Assembly: GCF_014467015.1 (NCBI RefSeq)
Contig: NZ_CP058559.1
Location: forward strand, 3,472,001-3,536,000
Reading direction: 5' to 3'
Length of the DNA stretch: 64,000 nucleotides
Source: Alkalicella caledoniensis
GTDB taxonomy: Bacteria; Bacillota; Proteinivoracia; Proteinivoracales; Proteinivoracaceae
The notes beneath the pieces were generated by a model that ran no database searches, was not told the DNA's origin, and saw only the letters and a list, made by a program, of their open reading frames with translations. This document shows, in pieces, positions 42,188 through 51,482 of this stretch. The position numbers and the translations under genes are program-made. Numbering within the stretch: the stretch's first letter is position 1; the number at the start of each line of letters is the position of its first letter.

Positions 42188-43723
42188 ATGTTAGCAATTG
42201 CAAAGAGTTGTGGCGTGCTAGGACTAGATGGAAATATTATTGAGGTGGAAGTAAATATATCCAAAGGGTTTCCATCCTTTGAGATAGTTGGACTACCTGA
42301 CACTGCTGTAAGGGAAGCAAAAGAAAGGGTTAAGGCAGCAGTTTTTAATTCAGGGTATAAATTTCCCTCTAACAAAATCATCGTAAACCTAGCTCCAGCA
42401 GATATAAAAAAAGAAGGGGCCATTTATGATTTGCCCATTGCCTTAGGGATACTAGCCGCAGATAATCAATGGCCAAAACAGTATTTAGAAAATATAGTGA
42501 CATGTGGTGAACTTTCCTTAGATGGGAGAGTAAGGGAGATAAACGGCATTTTACCCATGGCTGTACATTTAAAGGAAAAAGAACAAAAGAAGTTTATGGT
42601 TCCTTTTAACAATAAAGAGGAAGGTGCCCTTGTAAAGGGGGTGGAAATTTACCCAGTTAGTACATTAAAAGAAGCAGTGGACCATATATTAAACATAAAA
42701 AAACTAGCTGCCTTTAAAGGAAGCTTAGGTGGGAGTCAAGGACAAGGGGAAAATTTAGGTGATTTTAGTGAAGTTAAAGGTCAAAAGGCAGTAAAAAGAG
42801 CTATGGAAATCGCTGCAGCAGGGGGGCATAATCTCCTGCTAATAGGCCCACCTGGAACAGGAAAATCAATGCTTGCTAAAAGATTTGCAAGTATTTTACC
42901 ACCACTTACATATGACGAAACATTGGAAGTTTCGAAGATTTTTAGTGTGGCAGGACTGCTGAGAAAAACAGGACTTTTTAGCAAAAGGCCTTTTAGAGCA
43001 CCACACCATACAGTATCATATGGAGGACTAGTTGGAGGAGGAAGGATTCCCAAACCTGGGGAGATAAGCTTAGCTCACAAAGGTGTGCTATTTTTAGATG
43101 AACTACCTGAATTTTCCCGGGATGTATTAGAAGTACTAAGACAACCCTTAGAAGATAGGGAAATAGTTATATCTAGGGTAAGTGGATCAATAAAATACCC
43201 AGCTGACTTTATCCTTGTGTCCTCCATGAATCCATGTCCTTGCGGATTCTACAATTCTCCAACAACTCAGTGTAGTTGTTCCCTTAGTAAAGTAGACAAA
43301 TATCGGGGTAAGATATCAGGACCTCTTTTAGATAGATTAGATATACATATAGAAGTTCCCGCAGTAAAATTTAATGAGTTAATGGGAGATGATATAAAAG
43401 AAGAGAGCTCAGAGGATATTTTAAAAAGGGTAATAAAAGCTAGAGAAATACAGTTTGATAGATATAAAGATAATGATAGTATAGATTATAATAGTAGGCT
43501 TTCGGGTAAAATTTTAAAAAGCTGCTGTAATTTGGATGGGGAAAGTAAGGCTCTACTGGAAACGGCTTTCAATAACCTAGGCTTAAGTGCTAGGGCATAT
43601 GACAAGATATTAAAAGTTGCTAGAACAATTGCAGACCTAGAAGGTAGTGAAAACATACAAATGAACCATGTGGCAGAAGCCATACAATACAGAAGTTTAG
43701 ATAGTAACTACTGGAATAGATAA
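42188..43723 (+). CDS. comM: YifB/ComM-family Mg-chelatase-like AAA+ ATPase
   Basis: A 511-residue hexameric helicase-like ATPase; in naturally competent bacteria ComM drives branch migration during recombination. N-terminal Lon-like domain with IVGLPDTAVREAKERVKAA, Walker A GPPGTGKSM, the KPGEISLAHKGVLFLDELPE Walker B region, and a C-terminal Mg-chelatase domain. CPCGF carries a possible zinc site. Start: ATG at 42188 after GGGGGTG. dprA is also in the window, so DNA uptake is possible. Confidence 0.93.
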   Translation: MLAIAKSCGVLGLDGNIIEVEVNISKGFPSFEIVGLPDTAVREAKERVKAAVFNSGYKFPSNKIIVNLAPADIKKEGAIYDLPIALGILAADNQWPKQYLENIVTCGELSLDGRVREINGILPMAVHLKEKEQKKFMVPFNNKEEGALVKGVEIYPVSTLKEAVDHILNIKKLAAFKGSLGGSQGQGENLGDFSEVKGQKAVKRAMEIAAAGGHNLLLIGPPGTGKSMLAKRFASILPPLTYDETLEVSKIFSVAGLLRKTGLFSKRPFRAPHHTVSYGGLVGGGRIPKPGEISLAHKGVLFLDELPEFSRDVLEVLRQPLEDREIVISRVSGSIKYPADFILVSSMNPCPCGFYNSPTTQCSCSLSKVDKYRGKISGPLLDRLDIHIEVPAVKFNELMGDDIKEESSEDILKRVIKAREIQFDRYKDNDSIDYNSRLSGKILKSCCNLDGESKALLETAFNNLGLSARAYDKILKVARTIADLEGSENIQMNHVAEAIQYRSLDSNYWNR

Positions 43724-43756
43724 AAAGCCTATACAAATACTTAGGAGGGAAGTCTT

Positions 43757-44326
43757 TTGATTAAAAGGAGCTTGGAATTTGCAAGACAGCTAATACTTGA
43801 TAGTTTACAAGATGGAGATGTAGCTATTGATGGTACAGCAGGGAACGGAAATGACACATTGCTACTAGCCAAAGGGGTAGGAGATAAAGGGAAAGTTTTT
43901 GCTTTTGACATTCAAAAAGAAGCCCTTGAAAATACATATCAGAGGTTAATCAAACATAACTTAGAACATAGGGTTGTTTTAGTAAACACTGGACACGAAA
44001 ACATAAAAGAGCATGTTACAGATAAAGTATCTGCAATTATGTTTAATTTTGGATACCTTCCCGGTGGAGATCATGGAATTGTTACTAAACTAGAATCAAC
44101 CATTCCCGCAATAGAGCAAGGGTTAGAGTTACTTAAAGAAAATGGAGTAATGTCCCTTATGCTTTATCCAGGTCATTATGGTGGGAAATGGGAGACAGAT
44201 GGGGTTTTAACACTGGTTAAAAATCTAAATCAAAAAATGTATACAGTACTTCATTATAATTTTATAAATCTCCAAAATTTCCCTCCACAACTTTTGGTAA
44301 TCCAGAAAAAGAAGAATGGTATATAA
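43757..44326 (+). CDS. mnmM: MnmM/YtqB-type SAM-dependent methyltransferase
   Basis: A 189-residue class I methyltransferase with SAM motif DGTAGNGNDT near residues 27-36 and the family segments MFNFGYLPGGDH and YPGHYGGKWE. The B. subtilis member converts nm5-type to mnm5-type uridine at tRNA position 34. That role here is inferred from family alone. Start: TTG at 43757 after AGGAGGGA. Confidence 0.82.
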   Translation: MIKRSLEFARQLILDSLQDGDVAIDGTAGNGNDTLLLAKGVGDKGKVFAFDIQKEALENTYQRLIKHNLEHRVVLVNTGHENIKEHVTDKVSAIMFNFGYLPGGDHGIVTKLESTIPAIEQGLELLKENGVMSLMLYPGHYGGKWETDGVLTLVKNLNQKMYTVLHYNFINLQNFPPQLLVIQKKKNGI

Positions 44327-44395
44327 CAAAAAAAAAAATCACCGACCTGTTATATAATACGTAGAATGTATTAAAACAATGGGAAGGTGATATGT

Positions 44396-44671
44396 ATGTT
44401 TATAAACTTTAAAGTGATTGATAGTATTTCACTAAAACCCATTAAGGGTTTTAAGATTAAAGTAGAATGTAAAAACTTTGACTCTCAGCATATTGGAGAT
44501 GGTGATATACTAGTGGGTCTCCCAAAGACCTGTCAAACAATCAACCTAACAATAGATGCGCCACTATACAAAAATATAACCTATAATTTAGATACACGTG
44601 AAATTAACAAAAACCTTGTTGTTGGATTAGAGTTTATTGATGTTTTTGAGGAAGAAGTTGTAACTGCCTAA
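44396..44671 (+). CDS. Hypothetical beta-rich protein upstream of pgsA
   Basis: A 91-residue soluble-looking product beginning MFINFKVIDSISLKPIKGFK. The alternating pattern and the SLKPIKGFKIKVE and GDGDILVGLP turns look like a small beta-sandwich (transthyretin or carboxypeptidase-regulatory type), but I cannot assign a family. Start: ATG at 44396 after AAGGTG; TATAAT at about 44352 may be a -10. It ends 11 bases before pgsA, so it is likely in the same operon. Confidence 0.65.
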   Translation: MFINFKVIDSISLKPIKGFKIKVECKNFDSQHIGDGDILVGLPKTCQTINLTIDAPLYKNITYNLDTREINKNLVVGLEFIDVFEEEVVTA

Positions 44672-44682
44672 GGGGGGATAGT

Positions 44683-45213
44683 ATGAATTTGCCAAATGTG
44701 TTAACTAGTATAAGACTTTTATTGGTACCTATTTATATTAGCTTTCTTCCCAATGTGGTAAATAAACTTTTTTTCTCTTTGGTTATACTAGCACTAGGTG
44801 GATTTCTCGATATAGCCGATGGTTATATCGCTAGAAAATACAATCTCATTACAGACTTTGGCAAAATGATGGATCCACTAGCCGATAAGTTATTACTGAT
44901 AACAATTGCTGGGGGCCTTTGGTTAAATGGTTATATACCCTTTTGGATATTAGTATTTATGGCTATTCGGGAAGGAGTAATGATAGCTGGAGGCGCCATT
45001 AGCTATTTATATAAAAAAATAGCCATTCCCGCAAACGCTTTAGGTAAAATAAATACCTGTTATATATACCTGCTGATTATTAGCTATATTTTACAGTGGG
45101 AGATAAGGAGTCTTCTAGCCCGTGGATTTGTACTACTTGTTCTTGTAACCACAATAGTATATTCAAATATATTTATAAACAAATTATTTGATAAAAAAAC
45201 AATGGTAAATTAA
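44683..45213 (+). CDS. pgsA: CDP-diacylglycerol--glycerol-3-phosphate 3-phosphatidyltransferase
   Basis: A 176-residue membrane enzyme that makes phosphatidylglycerol phosphate. The CDP-alcohol phosphotransferase motif DG-x2-AR-x8-G-x3-D-x3-D is complete in DGYIARKYNLITDFGKMMD and the following PLAD. Several hydrophobic segments surround it. Start: ATG at 44683 after AAGGGGGGA. It connects the acyl-phosphate pathway earlier in the window to anionic phospholipids. Confidence 0.95.
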   Translation: MNLPNVLTSIRLLLVPIYISFLPNVVNKLFFSLVILALGGFLDIADGYIARKYNLITDFGKMMDPLADKLLLITIAGGLWLNGYIPFWILVFMAIREGVMIAGGAISYLYKKIAIPANALGKINTCYIYLLIISYILQWEIRSLLARGFVLLVLVTTIVYSNIFINKLFDKKTMVN

Positions 45214-45234
45214 AGGGATTTTTAATTTGATTGT

Positions 45235-45297
45235 CGAAATAATTAAAATACGCCTTGACCTAGGAAAGGCTAGAGCCTTTCCTAAAACTTTATTTCG
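45235..45297 (+). other. Hairpin structure between pgsA and the M42 genes
   Basis: A perfect 10-bp stem TAGGAAAGGC/GCCTTTCCTA with a TAGA loop (45261-45284) lies inside an outer pairing CGAAATAA (45235-45242) with TTATTTCG (45290-45297). It may be the pgsA terminator or a leader element of the M42 operon. The flanking 200 bases hold no gene. Confidence 0.5.
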
Positions 45298-45415
45298 CAG
45301 CTATAAGACAGACGGTGATAGTAGATAGCGAAAGCAACTAACCAACTGTTTTATAATAATAGGCAGTAAAATTACAAAACATATAGGTAATTCATCTAAA
45401 AGGAGGTTTATATAC

Positions 45416-46465
45416 TTGGATATTAAGGATTTTCTACAAGTTATAACACAAATGCCTGGGGTATCAGGCTATGAACAAAAAGTAGGATTAAAAATCAATG
45501 AGTACTTCCAAAGTTTATGTGATGAATCCAAAATAGACAAGCTTGGAAACGTCATAGGTCTTAAAAAGGGAAGTGGTAACGGCCCTAAAATAATGTTAGC
45601 AGGTCATATGGACGAAATTGGACTGATGATAACAAAGATTGAAAAAGGTGGTTTTTTGCGATTTACTCAAGTGGGGGGGATCGATCCAAGAACACTACCT
45701 GCACAGGAAGTTACTATCTACGGTACAGAAGAAATTTACGGTATAATAGGTGCAAAACCTCCACATCTAACTGAACCCCATGAAAGAAATAAAGCAATGA
45801 AGATGTATGATCTTTTTATTGACACTGGTCTAACTGAGGAAGAGGTTAAAGAAAAAGTATCCGTTGGAGATATAGCCATTGTAAATAGAAATTTTATGGA
45901 ACTATCAAATGGATATGTAGCTGCTAAGGCCCTTGACGATCGGGCGGGAGTTGCTGTAATTATGGAATGCTTAAAAGAGTTAAAGAAGCTAGTACATACT
46001 GCTGATGTTTATGCCGTTGCAACTGTTCAAGAAGAAGTTGGACTTAGGGGAGCTATGGTTAGTAGTTATGGTATAGTCCCTGACATAGGTATAGCCATAG
46101 ATGTTTGTTTTGGGGACATGCCAGGAGTCAGTGAAGAAAATAGTTCAAAACTAGATGGTGGACCAGCCCTAGCCATGGGACCTAACATACACCCTAAGGT
46201 TTTTGAAGGTCTAAAAAACACTGCAGGAGAGTGGAATATTCCAATTCAGCTAGAAACGGCACCAGGACACTCTGGAACAGATGCAGGTGCTATTCAAATA
46301 GCTAGGGGCGGCATAGCCACAGCTGTTGTTTCACTTCCAGAAAGATATATGCATACATCTGTAGAAACCCTATCATTAGGAGACATTAAAAAAGCAGGAA
46401 GGCTACTAGCCCTTTATATTGCTAGTCTCGATAAAAAGGGATTGGAGGGATTAATATGCTATTAG
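45416..46465 (+). CDS. M42-family aminopeptidase (first of three)
   Basis: A 349-residue dinuclear metallopeptidase of the M42 (glutamyl aminopeptidase or FrvX) family; such enzymes form tetrahedral dodecamers and trim peptides. Metal and catalytic residues are present: AGHMDEIG, LDDRAGV, TVQEEVGLRGA, DVCFGDM and the late HTSVE histidine. Start: TTG at 45416 after AGGAGG. It overlaps the second gene by ten bases. Confidence 0.93.
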   Translation: MDIKDFLQVITQMPGVSGYEQKVGLKINEYFQSLCDESKIDKLGNVIGLKKGSGNGPKIMLAGHMDEIGLMITKIEKGGFLRFTQVGGIDPRTLPAQEVTIYGTEEIYGIIGAKPPHLTEPHERNKAMKMYDLFIDTGLTEEEVKEKVSVGDIAIVNRNFMELSNGYVAAKALDDRAGVAVIMECLKELKKLVHTADVYAVATVQEEVGLRGAMVSSYGIVPDIGIAIDVCFGDMPGVSEENSSKLDGGPALAMGPNIHPKVFEGLKNTAGEWNIPIQLETAPGHSGTDAGAIQIARGGIATAVVSLPERYMHTSVETLSLGDIKKAGRLLALYIASLDKKGLEGLICY

Positions 46466-47484
46466 AAAAACTTTCTAATGCCCACGGTGTAGCTGGTAAT
46501 GAAATCGGGGTAGCAAAGCTACTTAAAGAATTACTTGCGGAACATGTAGATGAATTTCAAACAGATTATTTGGGTAATTTGATAGCCATAAAAGGTAAAG
46601 ACAAACCAGGTCCTAAAGTAATGATAGCTGCTCATATGGATGAAGTAGGATTGATGATCACTTCAATTGAACGAAACGGCTTACTTAAGTTTAGACCTGT
46701 TGGTGGTGTGGACCCTAGGGTTTTGGTCTCAAAACCCGTTCGCATAGGAGATAACCTTGTAAAAGGAGTTATCGGGGCAAAACCTATCCACTTACAAAGA
46801 CCTAACGAAAGGGAAGTAGCATTAGGATTTGACCAGCTTTTCATAGATATTGGAGCTAAGTCAGATGATGATGCAAAAAAACAAGTAAAATTAGGGGATT
46901 ACTGCTCCTTTGAAACAGAATTTAAAAAAATAAATGATACCCTGTGTAAAGGAAAATCCTTTGATGATAGAGTGGGATGTGCATTATTAGCAGACATCTT
47001 AAAGGAAGATTACCCATTTCCCCTTTACGGAGTATTTACAGTACAAGAGGAAGTAGGTTTAAGGGGAGCAACGGTAGCTGCATATACAGTAAACCCAGAT
47101 CTAGCCATTGTTCTAGAAGGAACCTCAGCATCTGATGTACCTGAAAGTGAAGAACATCGTTTTTCCACTCGATTAGGTGGCGGACCTGCATTATCAATTA
47201 TTGACGCATCAATTATAGTTCAAAAAAATCTTTTAAAGGCTGTTGTAAAAATAGCAGAGAAAAACGAAATCAAATATCAGTATCGTCAAACATCTGTTGG
47301 AGGAAATGATGCAGGAAAGATTCATTTGACAAGAGAAGGTATAGACACTTTTACCATCTCAGTTCCCTGTAGATACATCCATTCACCTGTTTCATTTATG
47401 AACATAGAGGACTTTAATTCCACTAGGAAACTTATGGGATATATTTTAAAAGAGATTGGCGAAGCTAAGGGAGGTTTAATATAA
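46456..47484 (+). CDS. M42-family aminopeptidase (second of three)
   Basis: A 342-residue paralogue with AAHMDEVG, FDDRVG, TVQEEVGLRGA and a final CRYIHSPVS histidine motif. At the position where the first and third enzymes have Asp (DVCFGDM, DVTAVGD) it has Glu (LEGTSASD), a permitted metal-ligand variant that may change specificity. Start: ATG at 46456 after TTGGAGGG. The third gene starts right after its stop. Confidence 0.93.
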   Translation: MLLEKLSNAHGVAGNEIGVAKLLKELLAEHVDEFQTDYLGNLIAIKGKDKPGPKVMIAAHMDEVGLMITSIERNGLLKFRPVGGVDPRVLVSKPVRIGDNLVKGVIGAKPIHLQRPNEREVALGFDQLFIDIGAKSDDDAKKQVKLGDYCSFETEFKKINDTLCKGKSFDDRVGCALLADILKEDYPFPLYGVFTVQEEVGLRGATVAAYTVNPDLAIVLEGTSASDVPESEEHRFSTRLGGGPALSIIDASIIVQKNLLKAVVKIAEKNEIKYQYRQTSVGGNDAGKIHLTREGIDTFTISVPCRYIHSPVSFMNIEDFNSTRKLMGYILKEIGEAKGGLI

Positions 47485-48468
47485 ATGGAGTTATTAAAAA
47501 AACTATCTGAGAAATTTGGACCATCGGGACATGAAAAGCCAGTGGCAGACTTTATTATAGAACAAGTGAAACCCCACTGTGACGATGTATTCACTGATAA
47601 ACTTGGCAATGTAATTGCATACAAAAAAGGTAAGTCCGATAAAAAAATCATGTATGCTGGACACATGGACGAAATCGGTTTGCTAATTACTTATATTGAA
47701 AAAGAAGGATTTCTAAGATTTACCAATATAGGTGGTGTATCACCATATGTACTATTAGGTCAAAGAGTTCAACTTGACTGTGGCGCCATAGGCGTTGTTT
47801 CCAGCGAAAAACTAGATGACATATCAAAACTTAAACTAGAAAAAATGTATATAGATATTGGTGTGAATACTAAAGAAGAAGCTGAGGAAAAAATATCCAT
47901 AGGAGAAGTGGCTGTCATTAAAAGAGATTTCTTCCTTAATGGGGATAAAGCAGTGGGAAAAGCTTTAGATGATAGAGCAGGATGTTGGGTGCTTATAGAA
48001 GCCCTTAAAGAAATTGAAAATCCCGAACATAATCTTTATTTTGTATTTACAGTACAAGAAGAGGTTGGCTTAAGGGGGGCAAAAACTGCTGCGTATAGAA
48101 TCGATCCAGACTTAGCTATAGCAGTGGATGTAACAGCTGTGGGGGATACACCTAACTCACACAGAATGGCTGTAGAACTAGGAAAAGGGCCCGCCATAAA
48201 AGTGAAAGACCTATCAATCATGGTTCACCCTGTTGTTAAAAATATGTTAGTACAAAAAGCAAAATCTTTAAGAATTCCATACCAACTGGAAGTACTAGAG
48301 TTCGGTGGAACTGACTCTGGGGCAATACATGTATCCAGAGAAGGTGTATGGGCTGGAGTAGTATCAATTCCTTGCCGTTATATCCACACACCATCAGAAA
48401 TGGTGAGTAAATCGGACTTAGAAAACGCAGTAAAATTAATAGTAGCATCAACTGAGTTTGAGTTTTAA
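47485..48468 (+). CDS. M42-family aminopeptidase (third of three)
   Basis: A 327-residue paralogue, the shortest of the three. AGHMDEIG, LDDRAGC, TVQEEVGLRGA, VDVTAVGDTP and CRYIHTPSE carry the metal and catalytic residues. The apical PDZ-like domain insert is present but shorter. Start: ATG at 47485 one base after the previous stop; GGGAGG lies inside the upstream gene. All three may act as separate specificities or as mixed oligomers. Confidence 0.93.
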   Translation: MELLKKLSEKFGPSGHEKPVADFIIEQVKPHCDDVFTDKLGNVIAYKKGKSDKKIMYAGHMDEIGLLITYIEKEGFLRFTNIGGVSPYVLLGQRVQLDCGAIGVVSSEKLDDISKLKLEKMYIDIGVNTKEEAEEKISIGEVAVIKRDFFLNGDKAVGKALDDRAGCWVLIEALKEIENPEHNLYFVFTVQEEVGLRGAKTAAYRIDPDLAIAVDVTAVGDTPNSHRMAVELGKGPAIKVKDLSIMVHPVVKNMLVQKAKSLRIPYQLEVLEFGGTDSGAIHVSREGVWAGVVSIPCRYIHTPSEMVSKSDLENAVKLIVASTEFEF

Positions 48469-48555
48469 AAATAGACTTATTAGTTAATATAGTTGCCTGT
48501 TGTTAGAAGAGGATTACTTTAGATGCTAGTCAAAACATTAATAGCAGACAATACA

Positions 48556-48580
48556 AAAGCCACGCGCTCCGCGTGGCTTT
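48556..48580 (+). terminator. Terminator after the M42 operon
   Basis: AAAGCCACGC and GCGTGGCTTT form a perfect 10-bp stem with a five-base loop. It may also serve the convergent gene ending at 48624. Confidence 0.8.
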
Positions 48581-48623
48581 AACTAACAACTACATACTAA
48601 TAATTGATTCCATTAGCCCTTAC

Positions 48624-49109
48624 TTAGTACCCAATTATAGTTAAGGAATCTAAATGGTCTAGCATATGGACGCTGTTATTTATAATCCTTTGATATGTTA
48701 TTTCAAAAGTATTTTCTACTTTGGACTTTGAATATTTGATTATGGGAACCATAATTATACCGTGCTTTATTTCCTTGGACTCTAACTGTTTAAATAAAGC
48801 TAACCACACCTTGCTATATAAGTTGCTTTTCTCTATTTCGATACCTATTTTTTCGTGAGGATGGTAGAAATCAACCTCGAATAGACTCCCCTTTTTAAAT
48901 AAAGGATAGGTATCGTTTGTCACAGAATGCATAAAGCCCAACTGACCTAAATCTTTTTTTAATAATAGTTCTATTTTCTTGCTTTTTTCATTCTTGGTAT
49001 CTCGCAAATGAATGATTTTGTCTTTATGCTTTGCCAAAACTGTATTTAGTTGGTATAATTTATTTTTAGATAAATTATTGTCGCGTATCTGATATGTTTT
49101 AGGATACAT
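48624..49109 (-). CDS. Hypothetical protein with PD-(D/E)XK-like motif
   Basis: A 161-residue soluble protein without a recognised name. The central FEVDFYHPHEKIGIEIEKS has the spaced acidic residues E78/D80 and E91-x-E93-K94 of the restriction-endonuclease-like fold, and VWLALFKQLE with KHGIIMVP follows as in BglII-like relatives. It may therefore bind or cut DNA, but no restriction or toxin partner is adjacent. Start: ATG at 49109, divergent from mgsA, only 33 bases apart. Confidence 0.7.
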   Translation of the reverse strand: MYPKTYQIRDNNLSKNKLYQLNTVLAKHKDKIIHLRDTKNEKSKKIELLLKKDLGQLGFMHSVTNDTYPLFKKGSLFEVDFYHPHEKIGIEIEKSNLYSKVWLALFKQLESKEIKHGIIMVPIIKYSKSKVENTFEITYQRIINNSVHMLDHLDSLTIIGY

Positions 49110-49142
49110 TAATATTCACCTGACTTAGGAGGATTGGTATTT

Positions 49143-49532
49143 ATGAATATTGCATTAGTTGCCCACGATAGGAAAAAGGAGTCAATGATTAATTTCTGTA
49201 TAGCTTACAAAGATATATTTGCCAAAAACACACTTTTTGCCACAGGGACTACTGGTACTAAAATAATGGAAGCTACAGGTTTAACAATACATAGATTTTT
49301 ATCGGGCCCATTAGGTGGAGATCAGCAAATTGGTGCAAAGATTGCTGAAGACAATATGGATTTAGTTATTTTTTTTAGGGACCCCTTAATGGCTCAACCC
49401 CACGAGCCTGATATAACAGCCCTTTTAAGATTGTGTGATGTTCACAATATACCTGTGGCTACAAATATGGCTACTGCAGAGGTTTTGCTTAAAGGTTTGC
49501 AAAGGGGAGATCTAAACTGGAGACTAAAATAA
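49143..49532 (+). CDS. mgsA: Methylglyoxal synthase
   Basis: A 129-residue enzyme that converts dihydroxyacetone phosphate to methylglyoxal and phosphate, a bypass of lower glycolysis. [27 protein letters not shown] with catalytic Asp60 and the PHEPDI loop with its histidine are present. ATG at 49143 is well spaced from AGGAGG; a TTG nine bases earlier is too close. Length is standard for Firmicutes. Confidence 0.95.
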   Translation: MNIALVAHDRKKESMINFCIAYKDIFAKNTLFATGTTGTKIMEATGLTIHRFLSGPLGGDQQIGAKIAEDNMDLVIFFRDPLMAQPHEPDITALLRLCDVHNIPVATNMATAEVLLKGLQRGDLNWRLK

Positions 49533-49718
49533 GAAGCATCTTATAATAGTATTCCGAGAAAATGTATTTAATAATCATATGGTTAATTTAACAATCACAT
49601 TATAGTCTAAAAAAATAGATATACCAAGTCAGATTTGGGGAAAATATAGTGAAATCATATAATTAATTACATAGCTATACGAAAATGAGTATTTTTTAAA
49701 AACGGAAGGCGGGAAAGT
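49533..49718. other. Spacer before argS
   Basis: AT-rich and without hairpins of note. I looked for a T-box, common before aminoacyl-tRNA synthetase genes in Firmicutes, and saw none of its conserved blocks. Confidence 0.55.
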
Positions 49719-51422
49719 ATGGAAAAATACAAAAATATTATCTGTGAGATATTAGAGCAAAAGGTAGGCTTACCTAAAGAGGAGACCCTTTCGCTCATTG
49801 AACAGCCAGATAAGAAGGGCTATGGTGACTTAGCTTTTCCAACATTTGTTCTAGCAAAAACTTTAAAGAAAGCTCCACCTATTATTGCTAGTGAACTGGT
49901 TAAAACCATAGAAACACCACAAGAATTTAGTAAGATTGAGAGTGTAGGACCATATATTAATTTTTACATTAACTCTGAGAAGTTGATGGAGCATACCATA
50001 TCAGAAATAAAAGAAAAAGGCGACCTTTACGGAAGTTCTGACCTAGGAGAAGGAAAAACTGTTATTATAGATTTTTCTTCACCTAATATAGCAAAACCCT
50101 TTGGTATAGGGCATTTAAGAACTACGGTAATAGGAAATAGTCTCTATAAAATACATAAATTTTTGGGATATAATGTAGTGGGCATCAATCACATAGGTGA
50201 TTGGGGAACTCAATTTGGCAAAGTCATAGTAGCATTTGATAAATGGGGAGACTCTAACAGACTTAAAAACGAAAAAGAACCTGTAAAATACCTATATGAG
50301 CTATATGTAAAATTTCATGAAGAGGCTGAAAAAGACCCCAGTCTTGACGATGAAGCACGGGCTACTTTCAAAGACCTTGAAAATGGCGATGAAGATAAAA
50401 TGGCAAAGTGGGCCATGTTTAAAGAAATTAGCTTAAATGAACTTAAAAGAATTTACAAAATTTTAGGTGTGGAATTTGACAGTTACAACGGGGAACAGTT
50501 TTATAACGATCTTATCCCTGAAACCATAGAAACACTGATCAGTAAAGGGATTACGGAAATTAGTGAAGGGGCATTGATAGTAAATCTTGAAAAATTTGAT
50601 ATGCCACCAGTACTGCTTAGGAAAAAAGATGGTGCAACATTATATGCTACAAGGGATGTATGTGCAGCTATTTATAGATACGAACAATATAAATTTGATA
50701 AAATGCTTTATGTAGTGGGAGCAGAACAATCATTACATTTTAAACAGATATTTAAAACATTAGCAATCGCAGGATTTGAATACAGTGATAAATGTGAGCA
50801 TGTACCCTTTGGCCTATTTAGGTTTCAAGAAGGTAAGATGTCCACTCGAAAAGGTAATCTGATATTTTTAGATGACGTAATTAAAAATGCTATTGACTTA
50901 ACAAAAGAAATCATTGAACAAAAAAACCCAAACTTAGCTAACAAAGAAGATGTTAGTAGACAAGTAGCCATAGGGGCTATAATATTCGGAGATCTAACAA
51001 ACGATAGAATTAAAAACGTTATCTTCGACTGGGAAAAAATTCTTGATTTCAATGGTGAGACTGCTCCATATGTGCAATACTCACACGCCCGTATTTCTAG
51101 TATTATTCGTAAAAGCGAAGCCAATGAAGTTAGCCCAGACTACTCATTATTAAATACAGAATACGAGGAGGCATTAGCTAAAAAGCTAGCCCAATTCCCA
51201 GATATAGTCAAGGAAAGTATTGATGGCTATAGACCGTCTGTTATAGCAAGATACCTGATAACAGTGTCAAGGGAATTTAATAGGTTTTACCATAACTGTC
51301 CTATAAATAAAGAGGAAAATGAAAGTATAAGCAAGGGACGATTATTACTTTCCCAAGCTACAGCACAGATAATTAAAAATGGTCTACGACTACTTGGGAT
51401 AGATGCACCAGAAGAAATGTAG
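49719..51422 (+). CDS. argS: Arginyl-tRNA synthetase
   Basis: A 567-residue class I synthetase that charges tRNA(Arg). The HIGH-like motif GIGHLRTT follows SSPNIAKPF, and the KMS loop is GKMSTRKGN. N-terminal Arg-S domain and C-terminal DALR anticodon domain are both present. Start: ATG at 49719 after GAAGGCGGG. Confidence 0.96.
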   Translation: MEKYKNIICEILEQKVGLPKEETLSLIEQPDKKGYGDLAFPTFVLAKTLKKAPPIIASELVKTIETPQEFSKIESVGPYINFYINSEKLMEHTISEIKEKGDLYGSSDLGEGKTVIIDFSSPNIAKPFGIGHLRTTVIGNSLYKIHKFLGYNVVGINHIGDWGTQFGKVIVAFDKWGDSNRLKNEKEPVKYLYELYVKFHEEAEKDPSLDDEARATFKDLENGDEDKMAKWAMFKEISLNELKRIYKILGVEFDSYNGEQFYNDLIPETIETLISKGITEISEGALIVNLEKFDMPPVLLRKKDGATLYATRDVCAAIYRYEQYKFDKMLYVVGAEQSLHFKQIFKTLAIAGFEYSDKCEHVPFGLFRFQEGKMSTRKGNLIFLDDVIKNAIDLTKEIIEQKNPNLANKEDVSRQVAIGAIIFGDLTNDRIKNVIFDWEKILDFNGETAPYVQYSHARISSIIRKSEANEVSPDYSLLNTEYEEALAKKLAQFPDIVKESIDGYRPSVIARYLITVSREFNRFYHNCPINKEENESISKGRLLLSQATAQIIKNGLRLLGIDAPEEM

Positions 51423-51482
51423 ATTATCATAAATATAGGAATCCGAGAGATTCTGTGTTATAATAAATTAGGAGGTGGTAGT

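Noticed and set aside
48523-48582. 19-codon open frame after the third M42 gene
   Set aside because: It runs through the terminator hairpin and shows no protein-like features.
49533-49718. Possible T-box leader before argS
   Set aside because: No conserved T-box sequence, specifier region or terminator/antiterminator pair was visible.
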